A DNA stretch of 64,000 nt from Haloarchaeobius sp. FL176 (GTDB lineage: Archaea > Halobacteriota > Halobacteria > Halobacteriales > Natrialbaceae), in the NCBI RefSeq assembly GCF_024609245.1, contig NZ_JANJYH010000007.1, positions 97,530-161,529 of the forward strand. The letters are read 5' to 3'. The position numbers were made by a program, and so were the translations under genes. Positions 42,647-51,668 of the stretch are shown here, piece by piece (the stretch's first letter is position 1; every line of letters begins with the position of its first letter). The notes under the pieces were generated by a model. That model was not told the origin of the DNA. It was given only the letters and a program-made list of their open reading frames with translations, and did no database searches.

Positions 42647-43248
42647 TGAGTACCCCTTTTCCTACGCGAGCAAAAAACCTTCCACCGATTATCAAATATG
42701 AAATCCACCCGGCCATCAGGTCAGAAGGATTAATTATTCTCCCATTACCACGCCGCTTGCTTGCGATTATCGGTCGGCTTCGGTAACTACGTGTCTACTT
42801 AATTGCGACACATTAAAGTTAATACCAACTCTCTCGGAGGTGCATTCGTGCTCGAATAGACAGAATTAAGTTCCGGATTGGAACCAGACAGGCCCACCGA
42901 ATCGAGAGACGGGCGGACGTCAGACGCTCGTATCCAGTTCCAGTTGCTGTCTGGCCAGCCCGCGTTCGCTCGCCCGAACCACGTACGATCCGACACACCC
43001 GACTGCAGACATGAGCTGCCACCGAACCACACGTCAGCGACCCGTCCGAACTGCTGCGGCCGGCATGGGGAAACTCGAACCACGCTCGGACGTGCTCGCG
43101 CGCGACCTCGCTGCTTCGAATCCGGCGCCCGCTGCCGTCACTCGCCTCCGCTCGTGACAGGCAGCGGGCGTGGTGGGACTCCCACGAGCGAACGGAGTGA
43201 GCGAGTGGGCGGTCACCACGGCCGTCGACCGGGCGAAGCGAGAGAGAC
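42647..43248. other. Large intergenic region between the pilus operon and tRNA-Arg(CCT)
   Basis: This 600-base stretch holds no convincing gene on either strand. Its first ~200 bases are AT-rich and must hold the pilus operon promoter (TATTTGATAAT-like stretch near 42690-42702 on the minus strand). The rest is GC-rich and contains a 13-base copy of the neighbouring tRNA 3' end at 43166-43178 and a CGAACGGAGTGAGCGAG run common in haloarchaeal intergenic DNA. Confidence 0.5.
43166..43178. repeat. 13-bp copy of the tRNA-Arg(CCT) 3' end
   Basis: GGGCGTGGTGGGA here equals 43249-43261, which is the tRNA acceptor and T-stem end. After it the two sites diverge (CTCCC versus TTCGA). It looks like an old attachment-site duplication, but only 83 bases separate the two ends. 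Confidence 0.45.
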
Positions 43249-43320
43249 GGGCGTGGTGGGATTCGAACCCACGGTCTGAAGGTTAGGAACCGTCCGCCCT
43301 GTCCACTAGGCCACACGCCC
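43249..43320 (-). tRNA. tRNA-Arg (anticodon CCT)
   Basis: 72-base cloverleaf on the minus strand: acceptor GGGCGTG, anticodon stem-loop GACGG-TTCCTAA-CCGTC with anticodon CCT, T arm GTGGG-TTCGAAT-CCCAC. No encoded CCA. It reads AGG codons, which are rare in this GC-rich genome but more common in the AT-rich elements seen here. Confidence 0.93.
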
Positions 43321-43348
43321 TCGATATCTCGTCTGCGAAAAAAGCCGG

Positions 43349-43657
43349 TTATTTCGAGTCGGACTCGGTCTCCGTCTCGGGCTCCGTGTCGATCGGGTCC
43401 GGCTCGACCGTCGCGTCCGAGCTGGCGGAGCCAGCACTGCTGGAGCCTGCATCGACCTGTGCTCCATCGCGGATCTCTTCGAGTTCTTGTTCGACTTCTT
43501 CTCGTCCCTTCTGGAATTCACCCATCGCCTCACCGGTCGAGCGTGCGATCTTCGGAATCTTGTTGGCTCCGAAGAGGAGCACGACCACGAGGAAGATGAG
43601 CACGACTTCGGGAGCGCCAAGTCCGCCGACGAACAGCGGTGTGGTTGCAAGTGCCAT
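43349..43657 (-). CDS. tatA: Twin-arginine translocase subunit TatA
   Basis: The 102-residue product has one N-terminal membrane helix (PEVVLIFLVVVLLFG) followed by the conserved FGANKIPKIARSTGEAMGEFQKG amphipathic helix, then a very acidic tail. It forms the Tat pore. Haloarchaea send most secreted proteins through Tat, in line with the Tat-type lipoproteins in this window. A TATA box is placed about 28 bases upstream. tatC is not adjacent. Confidence 0.92.
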   Translation of the reverse strand: MALATTPLFVGGLGAPEVVLIFLVVVLLFGANKIPKIARSTGEAMGEFQKGREEVEQELEEIRDGAQVDAGSSSAGSASSDATVEPDPIDTEPETETESDSK

Positions 43658-43680
43658 CTCTACGCGTTGCTTGCCCGCTT

Positions 43681-43690
43681 GTAATTATAA
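43681..43690 (-). promoter_or_regulatory. TATA-box candidate for tatA
   Basis: On the minus strand TTATAATTAC lies about 25-33 bases before the ATG at 43657, giving a very short leader. Confidence 0.55.
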
Positions 43691-43771
43691 CCTTTTTGCT
43701 CGACCCATGTGTGGGACTGGCATGGTTCGGGGATCGAACGGCTCTTTTCGATCCGTCTCCAAACCTCATCG

Positions 43772-44269
43772 ATGGTAGACATAGGCGACGAAGCGCCAGA
43801 TTTCACTGCACCGGTCGCGAACGGCGGCGTCGAACAGGTCACGCTCTCTGAGCAAGCAAAGCCCGTCGTCCTCGCGTTCTTCCCCGGGGCGTTCACGAGC
43901 GTCTGCACTGACGAACTCTGCACGTTCCGCGACCGACTCGGGAACTTCGAGGACGTGGGTGCAACCGTCCTCGGCGTCTCGGTCGACCTGCCCTTCGCAC
44001 TGAACGAGTTCCGTACGCAGAACGACCTCTCGTTCGGGCTGGTCAGCGACTCGGACCGCGAGATAGTCGACGCGTACGACGTGCGGATGGACTTTGCGGA
44101 CCTCGGCGTTCCGGGCGTGGCCAAGCGCGCCGTCTTCGTCGTCGATGACGACGGCGAGGTCAGCTACTGCTGGGTCAGTGACGACCCCGGCGTCGAACCG
44201 GACTACGACGCGGTCCGTGAGGCCGCCACGGCTGCCGCGTCCGACGCCATCGAGACTGGGGACGACTGA
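43772..44269 (+). CDS. Peroxiredoxin (AhpC/TSA, Bcp-like)
   Basis: The 165-residue product from ATG 43772 begins MVDIGDEAPDFTAPV. The peroxidatic site is PGAFTSVCTDELCTF (PxxxTxxC), with a second Cys four residues on that could act as resolving Cys. It reduces peroxides with thiol donors. Open frame upstream is ignored because the family starts at VDIGDEAPDF. Single gene, divergent from tatA. Confidence 0.9.
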   Translation: MVDIGDEAPDFTAPVANGGVEQVTLSEQAKPVVLAFFPGAFTSVCTDELCTFRDRLGNFEDVGATVLGVSVDLPFALNEFRTQNDLSFGLVSDSDREIVDAYDVRMDFADLGVPGVAKRAVFVVDDDGEVSYCWVSDDPGVEPDYDAVREAATAAASDAIETGDD

Positions 44270-44313
44270 GAACACCCAGTTTCTTTAGTAGTCAGAGAGT
44301 CGAGTGCAACGGT

Positions 44314-45126
44314 ATGAGTGACACCGAGGAGACCGAGTCTGCAGGCCGAATCTACCGCCCCAGCGAGGCGCACGCCTTCCCCGACGGTCGACTGAACGAC
44401 GTGCTCGAGTTCGTCGAGAACGACCCGGAGATCACCACCTACCTGGAGGCCCAGAACGTCAACGCCGTCGACCGGAAGGGGTACAACGACCACGGCTCGA
44501 AGCACATCTCCATCGTCCGGCACCGCGCGCTCTGTCTCTACGACCTGCTGAAGCGGGCGGGCATCGAGTTCAACGGCGCACGCCAGCAGGGCCTCGAAGA
44601 GGCCGACGAGGCCGTCATCGTCGCGCTGGCGGCGACGCTGCACGACATCGGGCACGTCGTCCACCGCGACTCCCACTCGTATTACTCGATCCCGCTGGCG
44701 GCCGACGAGCTCGATCGCATCCTGCCGGAGTTCTACTCGAAACCCGACGCGGTCCGCGTGAAAGGCGAGGTGCTGCACGCCATCCTCTGCCACCACACCG
44801 AAGAAGAGCCGCTGACGCGCGAGGCCGGGGTCGTCCGTATCGCGGACGCACTCGACATGGAGCGGGGCCGCTCGCGTATCCCGTACAAGAAGGGTGGCCG
44901 CGGCATCGACACGCTCTCCAGCCAGGCCATCAAGAACGTCTCGCTCCAGACCGGTGACGACTACCCCGTCCTCGTCGAGATCGAGATGACGAGTGCGGCC
45001 GGCGTCTACCAGGTCGACAACCTGCTGAAGGCAAAGCTCCACGACTCCAAGCTCGAGCAGTTCGTCCGTATCGTCGCCGTGCAGGCCGAGGAAAGGGACG
45101 AGCTCGTCGAGCGCATCGAACTCTGA
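44314..45126 (+). CDS. HD-domain metal-dependent phosphohydrolase
   Basis: The 270-residue product has the HD pattern: His near residue 70 in SIVRHRALCLYDLL, His110-Asp111 in TLHDIGHVVHR, and later ILCHHTEE and VRIADALDMERGR. This resembles archaeal HD hydrolases of nucleotides or cyclic-di-AMP-type signals; substrate not predictable. C-terminal VLVEIEMTSAAGVYQVD forms a small extra domain. Single gene. Confidence 0.85.
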   Translation: MSDTEETESAGRIYRPSEAHAFPDGRLNDVLEFVENDPEITTYLEAQNVNAVDRKGYNDHGSKHISIVRHRALCLYDLLKRAGIEFNGARQQGLEEADEAVIVALAATLHDIGHVVHRDSHSYYSIPLAADELDRILPEFYSKPDAVRVKGEVLHAILCHHTEEEPLTREAGVVRIADALDMERGRSRIPYKKGGRGIDTLSSQAIKNVSLQTGDDYPVLVEIEMTSAAGVYQVDNLLKAKLHDSKLEQFVRIVAVQAEERDELVERIEL

Positions 45127-45186
45127 AGAGGCACTCGCTGCCGCGAGTGACGGCCTTTTTGTGCGCCACTGTTTCGGTTCGTAACA

Positions 45187-46488
45187 GTGAGCTCGGCGGC
45201 GACCGGCGGGTCCATCGGCCTGCTCAGGAACCGGGAGTTCCTCGCGCTCGCAGGCACCGCCTTCGCCAGAGCGCAGGCGTACTCGACGGTGCTCATCGCG
45301 CTCGCGCTGTACGCGGAGCAGTTCGACACCACCGGCACAGTCGAGGGGCTCTTCGGCACCGCGTTCGCGCTCGCCCAGCTCGTCATCGTCCTCCCGCTCG
45401 GCCGCTACATCGACATCGGCAACTCGAAACGCTACCTGCTGGCGGGACTGGTGCTCAACGTCCTCGTCTTCGTCGGGTTCTCCCTGGTCGGGAGCGTCGA
45501 ACACGTCATCCTCGTCCGCGTCGTCCAGGGCATCGGCGCGAGCCTGCTCTGGCTCACCGGCTCCGCCGTCGTCGGCGAGATATCACCGGCCGACGAGCGC
45601 GGGCACTGGCTCGGTGTCTACAACCAGGTCGGAGCGTTCTCCAGCCTCGCCGGCGACATCTTCGGCGGGCTCCTGCTGTACGTCTACGGCTTTCAGGTGG
45701 CGTACGCGGCGCTCATCGTCATCACGATGGTCGCTTTCGTTCTCGTGCTGGCCTACCTCCGCGACGAGCCCGGTGGCCGGAAGGACCCCGAGGAGGCGAC
45801 GGGTATCGAGACGCTCCGGCGGCTCCTGGGCCGGACCGCCATCCGGGCGCTCGTCCTGTTCCGGGTCTCCTTTTCGGTCGGGAAGATGGCGGTCATCATC
45901 TTCCTCCCGATCTACGCCCGCACGGCCTTCGGCATCAATCCGCTCGCGATCGGCGGTATCCTCGCCGGCGGGAAGCTGACGAAGTCCGCGCTTCAGGGCT
46001 ACGTCGGCGCGCTGAACGACCGCTCCGACGACCCGTACCTGTTCATCCTCGGGGGCGCGGTGCTGTACGCGCTCGGGACCATCCTCGTTCCCTACGCCGA
46101 AGTCGCCCACCGGGTGTTCCCGACGGTCACGCTCGCGTCGCCAGTCTCCGCGGCGAGCATGACGCTCCCGCCGGCGTTCTTCTCGCTCTTCCTCGCCTAC
46201 GCAGTGCTCGGTGTCGGCGACAGCGTCCGGCTCCCCGCGAGCATGTCCCTGTTCGTCGAGGAGGGCGAACACTTCGACGCGGTCGCCGGCAGCATGTCCC
46301 TGCGCTCCATCGCCTGGAAGCTCGGGCAGGTCTCCGGCCCGGTCCTCGTCGGTGCGATCTGGGACGCGACCTCGGTGTTCGTCGCCTTCGCGGTCGCCGC
46401 CGGTGCGTTGTTGCTCTCCGCGCTCGTCTTCGCGGTGCTCTTCAGTGTCGACCCCGCTCCCGGGGGCGCACCCGCCGCCGGGGACTGA
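45187..46488 (+). CDS. MFS transporter
   Basis: The 433-residue product from GTG 45187 has about twelve membrane segments with the MFS A-motif-like loop GRYIDIGNSKRYLL between helices 2 and 3, and a repeat in the second half (GALNDRSDDPYLF). EISPADERGHWLGVYNQ is typical of efflux-type carriers. Substrate unknown; drug or metabolite export is a guess. Not in an operon. Confidence 0.85.
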   Translation: MSSAATGGSIGLLRNREFLALAGTAFARAQAYSTVLIALALYAEQFDTTGTVEGLFGTAFALAQLVIVLPLGRYIDIGNSKRYLLAGLVLNVLVFVGFSLVGSVEHVILVRVVQGIGASLLWLTGSAVVGEISPADERGHWLGVYNQVGAFSSLAGDIFGGLLLYVYGFQVAYAALIVITMVAFVLVLAYLRDEPGGRKDPEEATGIETLRRLLGRTAIRALVLFRVSFSVGKMAVIIFLPIYARTAFGINPLAIGGILAGGKLTKSALQGYVGALNDRSDDPYLFILGGAVLYALGTILVPYAEVAHRVFPTVTLASPVSAASMTLPPAFFSLFLAYAVLGVGDSVRLPASMSLFVEEGEHFDAVAGSMSLRSIAWKLGQVSGPVLVGAIWDATSVFVAFAVAAGALLLSALVFAVLFSVDPAPGGAPAAGD

Positions 46489-46691
46489 ACCGAGTCCTGA
46501 GTGCCACCGTGTGGCAGAGGATGATGCTCGCCCGGTGTGGTTCCTCGCGTCCAGGTGACCGCTCCCTGTCCGAGCTATGGGACGAAACGGGCCGCGAGTC
46601 CGCAGCTTCCGTTCCGCCGGAACGTGGCCCGTCGAACCGCGGGAAACCCGTGCGAGCCTACTTACAGATACGGGCCCTAGGCAGGATAGTT
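46489..46691. other. Intergenic stretch between the MFS gene and a small membrane gene pair
   Basis: About 200 bases with no supported gene. TACTTACAGAT-like sequence at about 46659-46669 may be the promoter of the next pair. Confidence 0.35.
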
Positions 46692-46925
46692 ATGGACGAG
46701 AGTTTCTCGGCGTCGCTCCGTCGAACCAAGATCGAGACCAGAGTCCAGTACGGTCTCATGTTCCTGTTCGGGTCACTGAGCCTGGTCGCCGCCGTCGCAC
46801 CACTCGATGAACTCGTCAAAGTAGCCGTGGTCGCGATGCTGTTCGGCTTCACCGCCGGGCTGTGGGTGTCTCACCTCATCCAGCTCGTCCAGGGGGCAAT
46901 CGCGGACGGAGCGACCGGCCAATGA
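46692..46925 (+). CDS. Two-TM small membrane protein
   Basis: The 77-residue product from ATG 46692 has hydrophobic segments near 21-38 and 43-64 and a polar N-terminus (MDESFSASLRRTKIETRV). No family recognised. Its stop overlaps the next gene (ATGA), so both are made together. Confidence 0.6.
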   Translation: MDESFSASLRRTKIETRVQYGLMFLFGSLSLVAAVAPLDELVKVAVVAMLFGFTAGLWVSHLIQLVQGAIADGATGQ

Positions 46926-47197
46926 GTGCCGACGCCGCAACCGGTGACGAGACCAGCAGCTCCGCGTTCCTCACTGGACTCGAGTTCCTGACCGGCCCGG
47001 ACCCGAACGCCGGGTCGTTCCTCCTGGTCGTCGGGATCGTGACCTGCATGTTCATCGCCGTCTTCCAGCTGGCGCTCTCGCCGCCGGTCTCGAACCTGCT
47101 CACGGGTGCCGTACTCGTGGTCGCCATCATCAGCTTCATCCTCGGTGCCATCCTCGACATGTTGGGCCACTTCGATGCGGAGTCGACTGAGACGTAG
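46922..47197 (+). CDS. Two-TM small membrane protein, partner of the previous gene
   Basis: The 91-residue product from ATG 46922 has a polar lead of about 30 residues and two hydrophobic segments (FLLVVGIVTCMFIAVFQLAL; LLTGAVLVVAIISFILGAIL). It overlaps the previous gene by four bases. Function unknown; the pair may form a small membrane complex. Confidence 0.6.
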   Translation: MSADAATGDETSSSAFLTGLEFLTGPDPNAGSFLLVVGIVTCMFIAVFQLALSPPVSNLLTGAVLVVAIISFILGAILDMLGHFDAESTET

Positions 47198-47343
47198 GGT
47201 CAGCGGCTGCTTCCGGGACCAGTTCACGGTTTCGTCCGGGTTGTTTCCAACGCACCGGGCGTGCCGGCTGCCTTCGACCGACCAGAGCCGTCACCGGATG
47301 ACTGGAACGCGGCGTTCATGTAGGCCGCACCGCTAGCGGGCGT

Positions 47344-47640
47344 ATGACATCCGACGGAGACGGCCGCGAATGGCCGGACCCACCCGGCGTCGGCGAGGAG
47401 CGGGGAGAGAACCGGGCCCGACTCCGGTTCAGGCTCGCCTGCTCCGCGGTCGTCGCCGGTCTCCTCGTCGTGCTCTTCTGGGGCTACATCACGGGCTTCC
47501 TGCTCGATGCGCTCTGGCCACCACAGGAGCCGTTGACCCGCTGGGCCACACTCGTCCTGCTGCAGGTCGGTGGCTTCCTCATCCTCCCCCTGCTCGTGGG
47601 CGGACTCGTGGGCGATGCACTCTACGACAGGCTGCACTGA
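47344..47640 (+). CDS. Two-TM small membrane protein
   Basis: The 98-residue product has an acidic and basic N-terminus of 30 residues and two hydrophobic segments near 33-54 and 68-92, ending DALYDRLH. No family recognised. Converges with the DoxX gene. Confidence 0.6.
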   Translation: MTSDGDGREWPDPPGVGEERGENRARLRFRLACSAVVAGLLVVLFWGYITGFLLDALWPPQEPLTRWATLVLLQVGGFLILPLLVGGLVGDALYDRLH

Positions 47641-47687
47641 AACGGCGAAACAGACCGAAAAAAGCCGCAGTTCGGGTTCGCGACCCG

Positions 47688-48257
47688 TTAGCCGAGGATG
47701 TAGCTCAGCGCCGGGTACTTCTCGATGAGCGGTTCACCGCCGAGCTCGTACTGCTCGATGTAGGTGTCCAGACCGAGGATGCGGCCCGCACCGAACGCCG
47801 CGACGGCCAGGAACACGAGCATGTACGCGAAGTCGCCGTTGATGACGCCGTGTTCGACGCTCCAGTTCCCGAAGTAGAACATGAGCATCATGAGCGCGCC
47901 GAAGAACGCCGCGAGGCGGACCAGCGCACCGACGAGGAGCCCGAGACCGATGAGGAGCTCACCCCACGGGACGGCGATGTTCACGAAGTCCATGAACAAC
48001 GGCGAGCCCACCATGGCCGAGAACATCCCCTCGAGCGGGTTGCCGTTCGCCGCGGCGACGTTCTCCAGGTAGCCGTTCGCCGTCCATCCGCCGGCTGCGA
48101 TTTTGTCCCAGCCGGAGTAGAGGAACGCGTACCCCATCATCAGCCGGAGCGCGAGCACGAACCACGCGCTCAGACTGTGTGCCTTGCCCTTGACGGTGAT
48201 GCCACCGAGTTTGCTCTCGAACGTGTTCGCGTCGGCCGTTATCTGGTTGGTTGCCAT
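47688..48257 (-). CDS. DoxX-family membrane protein
   Basis: The 189-residue product has four membrane segments with the DoxX pattern: ALRLMMGYAFLYSGWDKI, PWGELLIGLGLLVGALVRL and FYFGNWSVEHGVINGDF. DoxX proteins belong to membrane quinol- or thiosulfate-linked systems; many haloarchaeal copies have no assigned role. The ATG at 48257 is preceded by a purine-rich ribosome-binding stretch (ggaggaaag on the coding strand). Confidence 0.8.
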   Translation of the reverse strand: MATNQITADANTFESKLGGITVKGKAHSLSAWFVLALRLMMGYAFLYSGWDKIAAGGWTANGYLENVAAANGNPLEGMFSAMVGSPLFMDFVNIAVPWGELLIGLGLLVGALVRLAAFFGALMMLMFYFGNWSVEHGVINGDFAYMLVFLAVAAFGAGRILGLDTYIEQYELGGEPLIEKYPALSYILG

Positions 48258-48437
48258 CGTTCTTTCCTCCTATACTCCTACAGATGCCCGGAGACGTCGT
48301 ATATACCGCGTATCGTTCCCGCTCCGCGAGAACAAGAGACGGGACCGTGCTTCGGCCGAAACCGTGCGTTCTGTGTCGCACGGGCCCGGGGGAATGGAAC
48401 GGCTTTTGTTCGCGCAGGAGAGACCACTGAGGTTGTC

Positions 48438-48635
48438 ATGAACGCCACGCAGGCCGTCCTCGCCACGCTCACCGGCTTCACCGTCGGTGCGCTGTTCAAG
48501 TTCGTCGAGATACCCATTCCCGCCCCGCCGAACTTCGCAGGTATCATGGGTATCGTCGGTATCTTCCTCGGCTTCCAAGTGATGTCGGAACTCGGGGTGA
48601 CCATCGACGACCTGTTCACCGCGCTCGGGCTGTGA
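48438..48635 (+). CDS. XapX-domain small membrane protein
   Basis: The 65-residue product MNATQAVLATLTGFTVGAL, then PAPPNFAGIMGIVGIFLGF, is a two-helix membrane protein of the XapX family (proline-rich loop PIPAPPNFAG). Function unknown. Divergent from DoxX. Confidence 0.75.
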   Translation: MNATQAVLATLTGFTVGALFKFVEIPIPAPPNFAGIMGIVGIFLGFQVMSELGVTIDDLFTALGL

Positions 48636-48763
48636 GGTCGTCCGTCGGACGACACTGTCCGAACGCCGTCGTATCTGGAAGTGATTACCTGTCGCTGGCC
48701 GACGCGTGCTGCCCCATGTCCCGCCATCGACCACCCTCCACACCCCGCAGTAGGCCGGACTCA

Positions 48764-48865
48764 ATGCCACGGGCGAGGCTCTACGTGCTCATCGTCCTTG
48801 CCCTGATGACCCTCTGGGCGATGTTCTACTTGCCGACGCCGGAAGGGTCCGGCCTCATCCCGTAG
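48764..48865 (+). CDS. 33-residue single-TM protein
   Basis: ATG 48764 opens 33 codons with a membrane helix (LYVLIVLALMTLWAMFY) and a conserved-looking tail LPTPEGSGLIP. The longer reading frame upstream looks like random sequence. Haloarchaea carry many such tiny membrane proteins. Convergent with sdhA. Confidence 0.4.
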   Translation: MPRARLYVLIVLALMTLWAMFYLPTPEGSGLIP

Positions 48866-48944
48866 CCGACCGCTGCGTGAGTGCGGTCGACGGTGCGGGT
48901 CGAGCCGTCAAAAAATCGACCGGCGAAGTCCGACCGAACAGCCC

Positions 48945-50786
48945 TCAGTAGGACCGTTCCTTCGGCTCGTACGTCTTGTTCTCGCCCTCGAGGATGGTCG
49001 GGCGGTAGAAGATGGTCGGGTCGCCGTCGTTCCACCCGACGAGCGTGTGCTTGAGCCACTTCTCGTCCTTGCGCTCCTGGTGCTCCGCGCGCCAGTGTGC
49101 GCCGCGGAACTCCGTGCGGACGAGCGCGCCGAGCGTGATAGTCTCGGCGACGTCGATGAGGTTGCGCGTCTCGATGGTCTGCTGGAGGTCCGTGTTGAAC
49201 GTCCGCGACGGGTCGTCGACGTAGACGTCCTGGTAGGCCTCCCGAATCTCGCGGATGTCCTGCAGCGCCTGCTTCAGGCCCTCCTCCTCGCGGAACACGT
49301 TGACGTTCTGGGTCATCGTCTTCTGGAGGTCCGCGCGGATCTGGGAGTGCTGGACGCCCTCGTCGCGCTCCATCAGCGTCGAGACGCGTTCGCGTTCCGT
49401 CTCGACGGTCTGCTCGACGACCGCGTCGGCGTCGGCCGTGACCGCGCCGCCGTCGGCCGCCACACCCGAGGGGCCGCTGTCGATGCCGACCTCGCCGGGC
49501 TGGTACGGAAGCTCCGTCTCGTCGTACTCGATGTCGCCGCGCTCGCCGGTCTCGATCTTCGCCTCGGCCATGTCGCCACCGGCGGCGTGCTTGCCGGCAC
49601 GCGCGCCGAAGACGATGAGTTCGGGCAGGGCGTTGCCACCGAGGCGGTTCGCACCGTGGACCGAGACACAGGCGGTCTCGCCCGCGGCGTAGAGCCCGTC
49701 GATGCAGGTGTGACCGTTCTCGTCGGTCTCGATGCCACCCATCTCGTAGTGCTGGCCGGGCTTGACCGGCATGGGCTCTTTCAGCCCGTCGACGCCCTCG
49801 AAGTCCTCCGCGAGGTGGAGGATGTTCTCGAGCCGGTCGACGATGCGCTCCTCGCCGAGATGGCGCATGTCGAGCATGACGTACTCGTCCTCGAAGCCGC
49901 GGCCCTCGTTGACCTCGGTCAGCTCCGCGCGCGACACCACGTCACGGGAGGCGAGTTCGCCGTCGTTGTTCGCGTAGCCGTGCTCGAACATGAACCGCTC
50001 CCCGTCGGCGTTGTAGAGGATACCACCCTCACCACGGACACCCTCGGAGATGAGCACGCCCGTGCTCGGCAGCGTCGTCGGGTGGAACTGGACGAACTCC
50101 ATGTCCTCCATCGGGACGCCCGCGCGGTAGGCCATCGCGTAGCCGTCGCCGGTGCAGGCGACCGCGTTCGTCGTGTGGTCGAACGCCTGCCCCGGGCCGC
50201 CCGTTGCGAGGATGACCCCGTCGTTGGCCTTGAACCCGGCAATCTCGCCGGACTGCACGTCGTAGCCGACGATGCCGTGACAGGAACGGTCCTCAGGCGT
50301 CTCCTCGTCGGTGACGGCGAGGTTCATCACGTACCACTCGTCGTACACCTGGATGCCCCGCTTGACGACCTGCTCGTACATCGTGTGCAGCAGGTGGTGT
50401 CCCGTCTCGGCACCGGCGTAGGTGGTGCGCGGGAACGAGAGCCCGCCGAACGGTCGCTGGGAGACGCGCCCGTCCTCCTCGCGGGAGAACGGCATCCCCC
50501 AGTGTTCGATCTGGAAGACCTCCTCGGGTGCGTCCTGCGCCAGCGTCTCGATTGCGGGGGCGTCGCCGAGGTAGTCCGACCCCTTCATCGTGTCGTAGGC
50601 GTGCAGCTCCCAGTCGTCGCCCTCGCGCAGTGCCGCGTTGATGCCACCCTCTGCAGCGCCCGTGTGGCTGCGAACTGGGTGGAGTTTCGTGACGATAGCC
50701 ACGTCCGCTCCTTCTTCCTGGGCCGCGATGGCGGCGCGGAGTCCCGCGCCACCGCCACCGACCACGATGACGTCGTGTTCGTACAT
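48945..50786 (-). CDS. sdhA: Succinate dehydrogenase flavoprotein subunit
   Basis: The 613-residue product has the FAD-binding GGGGAGLRAAIAA near residues 10-22, the FAD-His motif HTGAAEGGINAAL near 42-54, and SVHGANRLGGNAL near 376-388 of the active-site region. It oxidises succinate to fumarate. It ends the sdhCDBA operon, seven bases after sdhB. A basic C-terminal stretch follows. Fumarate reductase is the alternative, but the gene order is that of haloarchaeal Sdh. Confidence 0.95.
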   Translation of the reverse strand: MYEHDVIVVGGGGAGLRAAIAAQEEGADVAIVTKLHPVRSHTGAAEGGINAALREGDDWELHAYDTMKGSDYLGDAPAIETLAQDAPEEVFQIEHWGMPFSREEDGRVSQRPFGGLSFPRTTYAGAETGHHLLHTMYEQVVKRGIQVYDEWYVMNLAVTDEETPEDRSCHGIVGYDVQSGEIAGFKANDGVILATGGPGQAFDHTTNAVACTGDGYAMAYRAGVPMEDMEFVQFHPTTLPSTGVLISEGVRGEGGILYNADGERFMFEHGYANNDGELASRDVVSRAELTEVNEGRGFEDEYVMLDMRHLGEERIVDRLENILHLAEDFEGVDGLKEPMPVKPGQHYEMGGIETDENGHTCIDGLYAAGETACVSVHGANRLGGNALPELIVFGARAGKHAAGGDMAEAKIETGERGDIEYDETELPYQPGEVGIDSGPSGVAADGGAVTADADAVVEQTVETERERVSTLMERDEGVQHSQIRADLQKTMTQNVNVFREEEGLKQALQDIREIREAYQDVYVDDPSRTFNTDLQQTIETRNLIDVAETITLGALVRTEFRGAHWRAEHQERKDEKWLKHTLVGWNDGDPTIFYRPTILEGENKTYEPKERSY

Positions 50787-50792
50787 TGTTGA

Positions 50793-51668
50793 TTACCAGA
50801 ACTTGAGGTTGTTCTTGACCGCCTCGCGCTTGAGCTCCTGGATGTGCTCGGTGAGGGGGATGTCCTTCGGGCAGACCTCGGTACAGGAGAACTGGGTCTG
50901 GCACCGCCAGACGCCGTGTTCCTGCTCGAGGATGCGGAGTCGATGCTCCTTCAGCTCCTCCTCGTCCTCCCGCTCGTCCATGTAGAACCGGTAGGCCTTG
51001 TTGATGGCCGCCGGTCCGAGGTACTCGTTGTCGCCCGCGGCGACGTTACACGAGGACATGCAAGCCCCACACCAGATGCAGCGCGTGGACATCTTGATCT
51101 TCTCCCTGTTCTCACGACTCTGTCGCTGTTCCTCCGACGGTACGTCCTCCGACTGGAAATACGGCTCGACTGCGTGCATCTGGTCGTAGAAGTGCTCCAT
51201 GTCCACGACGAGGTCCTTGACCACGTCCTGGTGCGGGAGCGGCTCGATGCGGACCGGCTCGGCCATCTCCGAGAGCTGGGTCTTGCAGCAGAGGCGCTGC
51301 CGACCGTTGACGAACATCGCGTCGGAGCCACAGACCGCCTGTCGGCACGAGTGCCGGAACGTCAGCGACGAGTCGTAGTGGTCCCGCGCGTACATGAGCG
51401 CGTCGAGGACGGTCATCCCCTTCGTGTACGGGACGTAGAAGTCGTCGAAGCGGGGCTCCTGCTTGTCCTCCACCTCGGGGTCGTACCGGAACACCTTGAG
51501 GTGGACCGACTCCTCGGCTGCCCGCAGCTCGTCTTCGGCTTTCTTCTCCGACTCGCGGTACTCTCGCTTGGCCGCCTTGTCCGCCATCCGGCGCTCCTGA
51601 TGGGACTCGCCGGCCGGTTCCGTCTCGGTCTCTGCCTCGGTCTCTGTCTCTGGAACTTGCGTACTCAT
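50793..51668 (-). CDS. sdhB: Succinate dehydrogenase iron-sulfur subunit
   Basis: The 291-residue product from ATG 51668 has an acidic N-terminal extension of about 55 residues (haloarchaeal feature), the [2Fe-2S] cluster region CRQAVCGSDAMFVNGRQRLCC, then CIWCGACMSSC and CTEVCP for the other clusters. It passes electrons from SdhA to the membrane anchor. The ATG overlaps the sdhD stop. Confidence 0.95.
   Translation of the reverse strand: MSTQVPETETEAETETEPAGESHQERRMADKAAKREYRESEKKAEDELRAAEESVHLKVFRYDPEVEDKQEPRFDDFYVPYTKGMTVLDALMYARDHYDSSLTFRHSCRQAVCGSDAMFVNGRQRLCCKTQLSEMAEPVRIEPLPHQDVVKDLVVDMEHFYDQMHAVEPYFQSEDVPSEEQRQSRENREKIKMSTRCIWCGACMSSCNVAAGDNEYLGPAAINKAYRFYMDEREDEEELKEHRLRILEQEHGVWRCQTQFSCTEVCPKDIPLTEHIQELKREAVKNNLKFW

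Noticed and set aside
43060..43150. T-loop-like GGTTCGAG and GATTCGAA on the minus strand as extra tRNA genes
   Set aside because: No acceptor or anticodon stem can be built around them.
43181..43245. CGAACGGAGTGAGCGAG-type repeat as a special element
   Set aside because: This run is common in haloarchaeal intergenic DNA and has no clear boundary here.
49047..50792. 581-codon frame antisense to sdhA
   Set aside because: Opposite strand of a clear flavoprotein; low complexity, no domain.
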